Positions 52,486 to 64,000 of a stretch of DNA of 64,000 nt are shown in pieces (the stretch's first letter is position 1; each line of letters starts with the position of its first letter). Source of the DNA: Ficedula albicollis. Taxonomy: Eukaryota; Chordata; Aves; Passeriformes; Muscicapidae. The position numbers and the translations under genes were made by a program. Under the pieces are notes generated by a model that saw only the letters and a program-made list of their open reading frames with translations, ran no database searches and had not been told where the DNA came from. The stretch spans positions 7,956,874 through 8,020,873 of the forward strand of contig NC_021678.1 of the NCBI RefSeq assembly GCF_000247815.1, given 5' to 3'.

Positions 52486-55400
52486 TTTAGAGAGCTGCCC
52501 TGGGATAAAGAAGGCAACAGCTCTAAACTGTTTCTAGCTGGAGGAAACCTGAGCCAAACCAAGTGACAGATGAGGCAATGATTCTTTATCCTGGCCAGAA
52601 CAGGCAAATTACAGCAGTTAACAAGCTACAAAAATGGCATTTTGGTTTTTCATCCTGAGCAGTAGGTGGTCCCCAGGCCCAGCTCCTCCATAATTAACCT
52701 TTACAGCAGGGTAGGGCTTAGCCTCAAAATAAAACATCTGGTGACTCTGGTAGGCAAGAAAGGCAATGCTGCAGAGGATAAACTGATATTCTAGAATGGA
52801 TTTGTCATTACATTGGGCTAAAATTTATTAATATATTAATCTTCCATTCATCAGAATCACTGCTTCTCAGACAGGGACAGTGAGTCTTCAGTAATAGGCG
52901 TCATCAAAGAGGTTTCATTCCCCTAATTAGCTACTGATACAAATAAAAATATATTGCCTAGGAACTGGAAACAGAGGGTCTTAATATTTCAGTTTACCAA
53001 AGAAAGCATTGAAAGGATGTAGACATATAGCTAAAAAGATAGCAAGGTATACAAGGTGGGAAGGGGAAGAAGCTTTGAATCCAAGCAGACTAAAAGGGCA
53101 GCAAAACCACTTTCCAGCTTGCTCAGATTATTATCAGCATCTGACAGAAACATTCCACAAGATGACCAGCAAGGAACAGATAAGCTTCTTGCCATTTTCC
53201 CTGCCTCAATACCCTTGGTCACTCTTGGCTCAGGAGCACAAAGGGAGCTGCGGGTCAGATTCCAGCTGGAAGCACAAGATCATTACCCTGCACACGCCTG
53301 AGGGCAGTAAGACAGCGAGTTCCTCACTGCTCCACCCCACTTTATTTTTGAAAGCACAGAGAGATCCATCGACATAACAGGCACTGAAATCAGGTGAAAC
53401 AAATCCAATTTCCCCCCAGCTGTACAGGCTGGGCATAGCTGAAAACTGTGCAACCCAAGCTTTCAGACCTTGGGCTTTAAATATGGGACTGAAGGGATCT
53501 CCAGAGTTGTGTGCTCCCCCGGGCTCTATCCTTAGCACACACTATTCCCCTGGGCATGGGAGCTTCCAGAGCCTGCCTGTAGGGGTTTTAACCACACTGG
53601 CACTGCCCTGTGGGTGTTAGAAATAACACCAACACCACCACAAACCCATCTGATTCTGGCTGGACAAATAAGTTACTGCAAGCCAGTGTTTGCTTAAAAC
53701 AGTTTTAGTTTTATCATGAACTTTACTTTAAAAAATAATATTCAGTGCATCACTCAAGAAGTGCAGTGAAATATCATTACTCTCTCCAAGACACTGAGCA
53801 GCTCTGAGTGACAGGGAATTATTACATCCTTCCAGACAAGAATACAAAGACAGGCAGCTTCTTTATGAAGCCTCTTCTCACAGAGGCACTAGCTCAGCTC
53901 TGAGCCAAGAAGTATTTTGGACCAGAAATTTCCAAAGGAAACACTAACAAGGTTCAGAGGATAGGAACTCACCTGGGCAAAAGCTTTATGGGGTGGGAGA
54001 TGTCTACAGCCAGGAAAAGGAGAAGTTAAAGTGATTTACAGCTGCATCAAGTAATGAGGATCCCATCCAGTACTGTTTGCTACACATTCACCCCTCACCA
54101 GAAAACTTCTGCATCAACTTCATGCCCACCACTTGTGCTCCAGTGCCCCAGACAGCCCAGGGCAGCACAGCATTATGGCAGAGGCGAGCAGGAGCTGGGC
54201 AGGAGCAGAGCCAGGAGCCCCTGCACACGCTCAGCCCCACTGCAGGCTGGCAGGGAACCCACCAGGAGCAGGAGCCGCTCAGCTCTGGCTCTTCTCCTGG
54301 TCCCATCCCCTCGAATCACCAGCACAGCCCATGCAGCAGGGTCTGTGCAGGAACAAGCGGGAGAGGCGGGACAAAAACCCCCAGCGGCTTTCAGGAGGAA
54401 AAGCTGCACCTCCTTCGCCTCCTGTCCTTTGGAAAGGGTCACAAAGGATGAGCCAGTTGACATAACAAAGGTGCATTTTCAAAAAAACATCTGAAGCTGT
54501 TTCTTGAAAGTGCTTCTTAGTGTAAAGCTCGGTTGTTATGAGATAGAAAAAGATCTTTTCTTGGATTAAGAATGGATTAATCTTTCAGCAACTTATCTCT
54601 TTACAAGACTAAAAAATATAGGAATAAGGATAAGCCAGTGGTCAGTTTTCAAAGGGAGCACATTCCAAGAAAAATATTTCCTAGGTTTCTGGACAAAAAT
54701 AGTCCTCATTCCAGCTTCATACTTCAAAAACATGAATATCAATTCCGAAGGTCTAGAGGAAAACAATAGCTTTCCTTATACATAAAAAAAGCTCAAAGAT
54801 ACATCTCAAATAGAAGTAAAAAATTAATCCATTTTCGGCAAAGGTAGGTATTTTTTAATATACCACAACATCATTTTTTTTCTTTATTATTTGGAAGGGA
54901 AAGAAGAAAGGCCTGTACTGCTGTATGAGAGTAAATATTTCAATTAAACTCCATTGGGATGTGTCAGAACAATTCCAAACACATCTATATTTTAATAACG
55001 TATCAGTGAGATATCAATTATTACGTACCAATAATCCAATTAAAAATGCACTCTGAATAAACAGTCTGGCCCAAATCCAAATCTCCAGACTATTTAAACA
55101 AGCTAATGGAAACATTAGGTGTCAGGCTGCATATTTTGTTTTCTAATTAAGGTAGGTTTTGGCTGACATAGAACCAATTTACATGTAAAAGCCAAACAAT
55201 TAAAAAGGTCGCACAACTAAAACTTCGACATTTCACACATGCAAATTGAACGACCCACCAAAAAACTAATCCACACAGGCAAACAGGGATGAGTTACACT
55301 GCACATGTAAGCTCAGAAAAGAGCCACAGAGACATACACCCAGCCTGTGATTCCATCAATGTCTGGTAGTTGTCTACAATGAAATAAAAAGAAAGCAGCA

Positions 55401-56045
55401 ACTGTCATCTCACAGAGCATGACAACCTGCTTAGTTTACCACTTCCTCCAGCACTGACCCCAGGGGTCAGGCCACACTCTGGTGCTGCAGCAGCTCTGGT
55501 ACAGCTGCTTTGTACAAAACCAGCCTCAAGGAGAAGCACAGGCCAGGCTGAGAAATCCTCTTGCTTACAATGATGATTATTTTAATGCGAAACTAATATA
55601 CCATACTCATGGGACAAAGTTGCAAATCTTTACTGGTTAAATAGAAACATCCCCAGACACTGAAATTAAGATCTTGAAATTATTTTGCTATTCATTTTCT
55701 TCTGAATTGCCACACACACACCCCTCATCATTTTTCTACTCCACCAGCAGCATATGAGCCAACAAGAACACAGGCATTGCTAAATCCCCAAATTACTCTG
55801 TGAAAAAAATAAGTGACTCCAGTGGAAGAAATACTGTTTATAGGAGCCATGTCACATAAACAGCAGATGACTCCTTCAGGAAGGAAAAGGATTTTCATGC
55901 AGGCAAATCCCAAAAAGAGAAGCACGGAGCAGCTGGAAAGCATGAATAAACTCTCCTGGATAACCACAACGGGGATTGCTGAAGTACATGGGAAGGACAA
56001 AAGGAAAAGCCCAGTTAGAAATCTCATCTTCCTGGGGCAACAAGG
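52486..56045. other. Unique non-coding sequence
   Basis: About 3.6 kb. 54.1-54.5 kb is GC-richer with four or more overlapping open frames on both strands, a sign of composition rather than coding. 54.9-55.3 kb is AT-rich with homeodomain-type TAATTA and TAATTAAG motifs and no repeats, which resembles conserved non-coding DNA (see findings). Confidence 0.5.
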
Positions 56046-56146
56046 CAGATCTCCAGCTAATCTTGCTGACAAACAAGTCATTGTCACCTGAAAAAGCCAG
56101 ATCTCCAGCCAATCTTGCTGACAAACAAGTCATTGTCACCTGCAGC
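56046..56146. repeat. Two-copy tandem duplication, 52-bp period
   Basis: The unit starting CAGATCTCCAGCTAATCTTG is at 56046-56097 and 56098-56146, with one clear substitution (AGCTAATC against AGCCAATC). Confidence 0.92.
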
Positions 56147-57339
56147 GCCGGTGAGGAGCCACACCTGATGTGCAGCACACAGGACAGCAGCACTGGGAGG
56201 AGTGGGATGCTTCTCTTCCCCACTGCTTTGCTTTTCCTTCCATTATAACCAGACAAGGGTTTACTCTGGCTGGAACATCTGAGAAAATTGCCAACTGTGC
56301 CTGTGACAGTGCAGAGGGGTCAAGCCTGAAGGTGACATAATTAGGCACTGTGTGATAGATCACAACCCACAGAAAATTATCCTCATTTACACCAGCCATA
56401 GCAATACATCAAAGCTTTTAGTTCTCTGGGAAGTTGACTAAGAACTGATTATGACCGAGTCACAGAGAAGACAGATCCTGCTAGACAGAAAATAATTCCC
56501 TGCCCTTAAGGCTGAGACCTGGTGGCCATTTTCTTCACAACAATAGGAACATTGATAAAACACACAAACAACAAAGATCTCAACCTTATAATCCCTCAAA
56601 ATTTTCATATGCCACATGTACTGCAGCAACCTTAAAAATAAACATTCAAAGGAAAGCCAGGGAAACACCGCACATTTTCTCTCTTTCCATCCAAGACTAA
56701 AAAAAAAATAAAAAAATCAAACACTTGACAGGGAAATTAAAAATCTACCTAAATAACCAAACATTTTAATTTCAAGGTTTTCCAAAAGGCAGAAAGACCC
56801 TATTATGTGCCCCATTACTCAAAAGTGCTTTTGCTTTTTCAGCCAAACTGATTCACTTACACAAGACAATTATTTGTGCTCTTAAAATTAGTGCACTTTG
56901 AACAATAGCTGCAATAGAGCAAACAGGTAAAAAATAAATATTCCTTCCTTCTCCCATTGAAAGAGGTAACATCACCTTTGTGTTTATACACTAATATTTA
57001 AAAAATCTATTCCATCAGAAACAGCAGAAATTATTGAACTAAATTTACTAAAGAGGACTGAAATGTACAAACAACATTAGCATTAATAGAATATGAGCAA
57101 TATTTACTGCAGTTTGTTTAATGGCCTCTGCATTAATAGTCCTTGAAACACACTTTCTCTATACACAGCATTAGGAGTGAAGTAATAGTTGTTTACAGTG
57201 CTGAAAGGCTTCTGCACTGCTTTTATTTTTCCAACAGTTGGGTTTTTCCATGGAATTTAAGGTCTCTATGGCCCACAAAGGCAGGCTATACAGGATATCT
57301 AATAGAAGATATAAGCAAACATTAAGCATTTAAGGGTTC
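56147..57339. other. Unique non-coding sequence
   Basis: No gene or repeat recognised. 56.86-57.16 kb is AT-rich, repeat-free, and possibly a conserved non-coding block. Confidence 0.5.
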
Positions 57340-57490
57340 AATCAATCTGAAATATTTGACATTATCAGAACTCACAAATGCACATCTTTCCATATTGTGT
57401 ATTGCCCCACACAGCAATCAATCTGAAATATTTGACACTATCAGAACTCACAAATGAACATCTTTCCATATTGTGTATTGCCCCACACAA
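57340..57490. repeat. Two-copy tandem duplication, 76-bp period
   Basis: The unit starting AATCAATCTGAAATATTTGA is at 57340-57415 and 57416-57490, with two substitutions (GACATTATC against GACACTATC; AAATGCACATC against AAATGAACATC). Confidence 0.92.
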
Positions 57491-60400
57491 GAGACCAAAG
57501 GCCCCATGGTATGAGCTTCTGCCCAGACTGAATGAGGCTGAAAGTACTTGAAGTGTTTTGGGTAATAATTGTAATTTAAAGCCCTCTTTTCTGCATTCTC
57601 TCCTAGAGGGTGGATCCAAAACTTGTCTGAAGTTTTCCAATTACTAAGATGAAAATGTATTCAAAATAATAAAACTTATGGAAGCATAAAAACAAAACAA
57701 AATGAAAAAACACCACCTTACACAAATATTAGTGTGGAGGTTTGAATTATTCATCCAAAATAGTGAACCAGCTTGCAAGTTTCAATCCATTTATTTGATG
57801 TGATAAGTGCAAGATAATGTTGAACTGACTTCTTTGATCAGGGACTATCAAAGGGACTCAGTAGAGTTAAGCTTATAAGTCCCATTGAAATTTAATAGTT
57901 GGGAGATTTTAAACGTCTTTGACTCCATCATAGCACTTTTACCTTTTTTTCTTGGCTGTCAGAAGACTTGAGCTATTTCTTTCTAGTGCTTTAAAAAACA
58001 AAGGCAAGTGACATCTAAACAAAATCAACATGTGCCAGCATTCAATCTCTCAACAACAACTTAATAAACCCATCATAACTAAAGTCAGGTGAGTAATTTA
58101 ATGCTAATTATTTCCAATTAACTGCTTCTTTTAAAAACAAAAGCAATGTGAAACTTTAATGTTTCTTTATCAACTACGAATACTTCTAACTTGCCACTCA
58201 CAGAGTAATCATTTCCACTTTCACTGGTTTTTATATAATATTGGCCAGCTAATTTAAAGCCAAAATCCTATACAATTCCCAACTAGATGAATTACAGAGC
58301 CTCAGTTCCATTGTAACCTCTGATCAAATCTCAACTTTAGAAAACTTAAAATAATATACCCCAATGAAAAAAAAAAAAAATTAAAAAAAAATTCAGAAGC
58401 ACAGGAGCTGCAGAGGAGGAATTTTTTTGTTGTTTTTAAATACATTGTTCTCTTTTCATCAAATCCCACATGCACGAAGGCTTTTGTCTTTGAGAAAATA
58501 AGCACTTCATGGGTGAGGAAAATAATTCTCCCTTAAACTTTATGAATTATCTTTTTTTAAAAAAATATACGTCTCAATGCTTGTTCTTATAATAGTTTGA
58601 GGCCAAGCAAAAAAAAAATCTGAAGTCCCAGCCACTGAAGTAAACTCGCTGCCAGCCTGAGTGCCCAGTGCTGAGCCTGTTCCTGCCAAAGGCACCAGTG
58701 CACCCTGACAGGCACTGCAGAGTGTCAGAGTAGGACCAATTCCCACTCCCCACCCTCAGCCAAACTAAACCCCCAAGACCCCAGCCCACGAGAGGTGGAA
58801 TTCCAGCTGCTGGCACTGTGCCTCACACCTTGCTCCCCTCCAAGGAAAGGGAAACCCAGGCTCACTGCTGGCCAGGCTTGTCTGCTCCACCACAGCTGTG
58901 TCTCTCAGCCCTGCCTCCATGCCTGCGTTACAGCATTCCCCAGCTCCCCTCCTTCCTTCTCCCCTGCAATTCTTCCCTGAAAAGCAGAGGAGGGTTTGCC
59001 TTTAACAATCCACACAGGTAAAGGGATTACCTGATAAAGAGTAATTAAATTGACAGTCTAATTTAACACTTTGCATTTTGTGTGCTTTCATTGGGTGCTG
59101 TTTGAGTTCTTAATAAGAGGTTTAATACACTTTTCATGGCACTTAATGCTGTGGAACTAAGCAGCTTTATAACTAGAGGTCTGGGACTTGCCCAACCATT
59201 TAATATCCAGGCTGACACTTTAGGATGCTTCTTTTGCAACCTCATGGCTTTTCATGGCAAAAAATGCCCTGGTGGAAATTTTGCTCTGGGGCCAAGCAAG
59301 CTGTCTACCTGTCCCACACTCTGGGACCAGCTCTCCCTGGTTGTGAGATCTTTCTCCTATCCTGCCTTACACCACCATTTTCTGGATGTGATATTCCAGC
59401 TCTTAGAGGTACCTCAATGCCCGAATTTCACCGGGCAGGACACAGGGGAGCCTTCACCTTCTGTGCTCCTACAGAAAGTGGCCAGACACTCCCTCCAACC
59501 CAAACCCCTCTTCCTGTCCTCAGGCAGGTGGTTTCTCTCAAACCCTGGAAGTTGTTTAGGCATTGTCTCACAATAACTGAGGTTACTGACTGTACCAGCC
59601 TTCAGAGGAGCCCAGGGTTGATCAGCAGCTGCACTGAGCTGTCAGGAGCCAAAAGTGACATGTCTGTGGATTAATGATCTGGCCTGTCAGGATGGCATGT
59701 ATTTGCTGTGTGCAGAAGACGAAACATCTACTTTCCAAAAAGCAGGATTTGCTTTACAATAGACCTCTGCATTGCCCAGAGCAGCGATATTTTTCTGTCA
59801 CTGAACGTCAACAAGCTACAGTCTGGAGTAAAATATGGTTTACTAAGCCACTGAATTGATAGAGCTTCATATTCCTCTGTGGTAGATGTTACAAATATGC
59901 AGACAGACAGTCCTTATTGATCCAAATGGTCTGCAGAAACTCCATTTGAAAGCATATGTTTCTCTGCTTGACATTTTGACACGAATGACAAGACAAAGCT
60001 AGGAATGCAAATGCACAAGAAGAAACTGTCTTGTGTTGTAAGAGCACATTCCCCCTGCCAAAGAGCTGGTAAATGTCGCACAACTAATCACAGCCCAGAA
60101 AGATGTGTGAGCTGACCTACAGACACAGAACAGGAGGGGAAATCTGACAGCACGGACTTAAAACAGCTTGACAGAATCCGCACAGCCCAATCCAACCACA
60201 CTTGTTCTCTCCCTGTGCCAGGACCAGTCTAACAGCAAGTCCCACCGTGTAGAACCACGAATTTCAGGAAACCCTTATATAAACAATGACAGCAGCATCC
60301 AGCAACTCAAGTGCTCCCCAGTCCACGGCCAAATACAGCATTTTCACCGTTTTATTTCCATTTTATGTCACCATTTTGTTTTATGGCCCTCTTCATGGGC

Positions 60401-61284
60401 TATGCCCTCAGCACTCCTCTCTGGAGACCTGCAGCCCCCCAGCTCGTCCCCCTGCTCTCCAGGGCTGCCTCCAGCTCCCTTTCCCCAGCAGCTCCCCATC
60501 CCTGCTGTTCCCTGCTCCACAGCAGCAGGCAGGAGCTCTCTGGGAAGCTTGCAGCAAACTCTGCCTTTAAATGCCACTGTGAGTAGAGCTGGGGGCTCTA
60601 CTGCCACTTTAGTGCTGCTAGACTGGAAGCTGAAAGCTTTCATGACCAAAGCACCCTCCCAAAAAATTCTCACCATCATCCAAGCTGGCTTTAGAATCCA
60701 GCAAAACACTGCAATATACTCATTCTCCTGGCCAGCCCTTAAATGGCAGCTGAAATGCAGGAACTACTAAATTTCAACAGCCTATAAATGCTCTACCTAC
60801 CCACACCCAGCACTTGTCAGGAGTTCCTCCTGCCTGCAGCAGCAACAGAGCCAACATTGCAAAGCAGCATCCTCATGCATGGGCAAAACCCACAGCACAT
60901 GTGGACACATCCCTCAGCCCCAGCAGGACACCCCTGTCCCTGCTTCTGGGGACAGCGGGCAGCAACCGGGACCAAGCCCACTGGAATTCCTAGTGATGCC
61001 CCAAGATGAAAAAGAGTCTGCAACCTGTAACTATAGCCACTACAGCAGACTGAACTTAGAAACATCTCAACGTCTGCTTAGATTTACCTGCAATTATGCA
61101 TTTCAGCACTTTGGTGGGCTGGCATGTTTTGTTTCTGGTAAGTATTTAATTTAACAGAATTGCTTTGATACAAATCATACAAAACCACATTAAATGAAAG
61201 TAAATTGCCTGTCTGCTGATATATAGAAAAAGCCATATAAATCTGGGATCTCTCTTCTTCACAATTGTCATGGTGTGTAGACTT
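57491..61284. other. Unique non-coding sequence
   Basis: About 3.8 kb. Poly-A runs lie at 58367-58391. The longest open frame in the window that is not poly-G is at 60168-60770 (200 codons, plus). It is proline- and serine-rich in its middle, has no domain I recognise, no splice context, and overlaps other open frames on both strands, so it is not called as a gene. Confidence 0.5.
57840..57925. repeat. Possible relic of ancient palindromic amniote repeat
   Basis: GAGTTAAGCTTATAAGTCCC ATTGAAATTTAATAG resembles the GTTAAGCA...AAGTCCCATTGAAATCAATGG core of an old sauropsid palindromic DNA repeat. The alignment is short and degraded, so confidence is low. Confidence 0.3.
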
Positions 61285-61410
61285 GCAGCTCAGTGTAGAC
61301 CCCGGTGCAGCAAAGCACTCAGGACTTAAAGTTAACTTAAAGAAGCTGAATAGTCCCAAGGAGTTTATTGAGCTCACTCACCTGATTAAAATTAGGCACA
61401 TATTTAATTT
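61285..61410. repeat. Ancient palindromic (MITE-like) amniote repeat relic
   Basis: In order: GACCCCGGTGCAGCAAAGCA CTC, TTAAAGTTAACTTAAA, GAATAGTCCCAAGGAG, then the reverse arm CTCACTCACCTGATTAAAAT TAGGCACAT. This follows the layout of an old, widely shared reptile and bird palindromic repeat, whose arms read GCAAAGCACTTAAGCAC and CTTAACTTTAAG around AGTAGTCCCATTGAAGTCAATGGGACTACT. The order of several landmarks makes chance unlikely, but I cannot name the library entry. Confidence 0.5.
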
Positions 61411-64000
61411 GAAACATACATTTTTAACTCCACCACAAAACCCTTTTATTCTTTTAGCTGCAATTCTCACCCAACGTGTAGGGCTCTGTTGTGTTATACT
61501 CTACTTCAGAAATAATTCCATCAAGAAAGAAATACACACATTTTACACAATAAAAAGTATTTTAGAAAAATACTGAAACATAGAAAAATTTCCAGGATGC
61601 TTCCTTTCACGACTGACTTTTCAGAATCAGTCTAAAAGCAGACTAATCATTACCTACAGCTGTAGGTAATAAACCCTCAGGTTCCATCTCCCCTCCCATA
61701 CAACGTCCCTTATAGCACTATAACAAAAGAGTTAAAAGCTTAAACAAAAATCTTTATCTTGAAAACAACATGGGGCAGAGTGGGTTCCGTTGTGGGACTT
61801 TGATGGTATCTACACACGTAGCATTATTCAGAAATCAAAGTCTGTCCCAGACACTCATCTAAGCATTTGAAACTTCAGCAAGATGAGCAGAGATTTTTCT
61901 TTTGAATTTTAAGAACTTTCTTAAAATTTTTTGTTCAAGCTTTTTCCTTACCTTTGTATGTGTATTTCTGATTCTGAAGACTTCTCCTCTTTACATGATA
62001 TAGAGGCCAAACAGACCTCCTCAAAACTACAGAGCTTTATAACTACAACAGCAGAACTAGCTACTGAAAGATTAGATATCTTTCAAGGAAACCTATACAT
62101 TTAAAAAGGCAAACAACTCTCTCATGGTTGTGCTGTATTACAACACAATGTGAAGTTTCTGCCTACATCAATTGATTTCAAAGAAAGCTATAAATTTCAG
62201 TAGGAGATAAGAAATTAATTTAGGTAGTTCACCTGAAATCATACAACTACAAAAAAATACCTACTAAGTCTGACTGCAAATTTAGAAGAAAACAAAACTC
62301 AGTAAAAAACTAAAGCTTTATACACTACTTGCTTCTCTTATTGGCTACCTTGCAAGCTCACAGAACGCACATTTCTGTTCTACTTCCCTCCAACACAGAA
62401 AAAGCACCATCCTTCTGCAGGAATCCAGAGACACGTGCAGCACAAAGCCCAAACACTTCCCAAGAGCCAGAGGAGTGAGAGCTTTATGGGGAGCTGATTG
62501 GAGCTGATTGAGGCTGATTTGTCCCAGCTGCAGACCAAACAGCCCTTGGGAGTGTCTCCCAGCAAACAGCCCACAGCTGCTTTGGGTGAAATCACTCATT
62601 AAAGCCGATTCTCCCCAGCTGAGCAACAATCAAGCCAAAAAACAGGCACCGCCACACAAATAATTTCAACTCTTAAATAATATAACAACTGTTTCTGGTA
62701 GAACAAATGCTGTTTTTATTTGTTTCCTAAAAATTAAGAAAAATAATAATTAGCTGAGGCAACTGCTTGTATGATGGAATTGAGGCTTCTCATACAAGTA
62801 ATACAGCTTTACTAAATATGAGTTATAACCAACCTTTTCTCCCTCCCCCTTCACCACATGTCAGTTTTTACCTTTAATTTCACTTTTCTTCAGAGTTTTC
62901 TTCTGACTTTCTCCTTGCCTTTCCCAGGATGATGCCAAAGGATGTGGTTTCTCTGAGAAATTTCCAACAGGGCTCCCCAAATGTGTTGTGTTTAGATTTA
63001 GGTCGCTCTTTAGCTGCTCACAATGTAAGTTCAAGTCAGTAAAGCAAAATAAAATAAACAATAAGGTCTGAACGCTGTGGTTGCTGTGCCATCCCACTAA
63101 CATGATTTCCTCTGAATGCTCCACTTGTCACCAAGCCAACAGCTTTAAACCTATCTCAGAAGAGAGCTATTCTGAAATTTAAACAGATTTTAGGAAGAAT
63201 TTTCTTTCTTTAAGCAATCCCAGCATGAAGTTTAAAACTGTAATCCATGTTACAAGCCCAAAATTTTAATAAAGTTCCTCTTTCAGGTTAATTTTTGAGA
63301 CGTTTTCCTTTCCAGAGCTACCCCTGAATACCAGCTTATGGAAAGCAGTGCTCTTGAGCCCAGTATTAAGAGCTAAACCTTCACCTGCTGAAATTCAGTA
63401 TGCTTGACCCATTTCCTGGAGGGAAGCTGATTTACACAGGTGAGAACCCGGGTTTAAGTGGTTTATTCTATCAGCAGACTAAGAAAAAGAGAGCTGCTTT
63501 GCTGAGACTTCACCTACAATGCAGCAATGGTTATCAAAGCAAGGCAGATACTGGGAATTTCACTTTGCAAGACAAGTATTGCACACATGTAGTTGTAACT
63601 CAGTATAAAAACATTCTATCAAGTTTCAACTCTGAAATTAAAAAGCACAATTATTCTATTTTCTCCATTGCAATTGGAAAACATGACATACTAAGAAATA
63701 AGAGCAATGCATACTTCAGATTGAAAGCAGATTGCCCATGGATTACAAGCAAACAGAATAAACTGAGCCACACTTTTTTAAGAAAATAATTTCTAAACTA
63801 ATGAGTTGATAGAACAAGACAGGCTAGAAGTGCTGTGCCACAGATGTCACTTCTGTGAAAGCTCATCATCAAAAGAGCACAATAAAAGGAAGGTACATTT
63901 CATGTACAACCACCTTTGCAATGTAAACATTCCAGAGGAGTTGGAATATTTGGGATCGTACGTTATTCCCTATTTTAAGTACGCTCGGGGAAGTCCCAGT
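61411..64000. other. Unique non-coding sequence
   Basis: About 2.6 kb with no supportable gene. A small tandem GGAGCTGATT repeat occurs at 62489-62520. A 129-codon open frame at 63400-63789 (plus) has no recognisable domain. The last 50 bases are CpG-richer than the surroundings. Confidence 0.5.

Noticed and set aside
54054..54494. Cluster of overlapping open frames of up to 146 codons on both strands
   Set aside because: Five or more frames open at once point to GC-rich, stop-poor composition rather than coding.
59136..59674. Two overlapping plus-strand open frames of 146 and 149 codons
   Set aside because: They overlap in different frames, show no domain similarity that I recognise, and have no splice sites in sensible places.
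60168..60770. 200-codon open frame, plus strand
   Set aside because: No recognisable domain, no splice or promoter context, and other frames on both strands are open over the same GC-richer stretch. Chance is the simplest explanation.
63397..63443. Possible mini-exon between CAG and GTGAGA near 63.4 kb
   Set aside because: The acceptor lacks a pyrimidine tract and the 40-odd bases encode nothing recognisable.

Overview
The window looks like non-coding DNA, intronic or intergenic, from a bird and probably a songbird. It has vertebrate-style low-density repeats: CR1 LINE 3' ends in reverse orientation, an ERV-type solo-LTR-like element, and relics of an ancient palindromic amniote DNA repeat. 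I see no L1 or Alu-type elements. There are no bacterial-style genes, operons, CRISPR arrays, tRNAs or rRNAs. No confident protein-coding gene is present. One short stretch near 32.3 kb could be an exon because it has splice-like borders and a WSC-domain-like cysteine pattern, but this is tentative. The long open frames at 4.6-5.9 kb and 20.6-21.4 kb are produced by pure poly-G and are not proteins.

Layout. 1-4.6 kb is unique AT-rich sequence with one small CR1 relic. 4715-5740 is a pure 1,026-bp G run ending in ten ATGGG units. 5.8-12.7 kb is unique sequence. 12.7-13.9 kb is a tandem duplication that includes the 3' end of a CR1, followed by the rest of that CR1 with an expanded GAGCA microsatellite. 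13.9-20.7 kb is unique sequence with small tandem duplications. 20740-21404 is a second pure G run (665 bp). 21.4-28.5 kb is mostly unique, with an old CR1 relic and a small CpG-dense patch. 28.56-29.15 kb is an LTR-like element. 29-35.7 kb is unique and contains the candidate exon. 35.7-36.9 kb is a 566-bp segment present twice, with 19 bases of Illumina adapter at the junction; this is almost certainly an assembly error. 37-64 kb is unique sequence with many two-copy tandem duplications, AT-rich blocks that resemble conserved non-coding elements, and an ancient palindromic repeat relic near 61.3 kb.

Two themes stand out. First, there is direct evidence of assembly artefacts: the adapter junction and two implausible poly-G blocks. 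Second, about twenty two-copy direct tandem duplications with periods of roughly 34-322 bp are scattered through the window, most with a few percent divergence between copies. That divergence suggests most of them are real, modestly aged duplications, unlike the essentially identical adapter-joined pair. I do not see a new gene system here. All alignments were made by eye, and repeat family names below subfamily level are not assigned.
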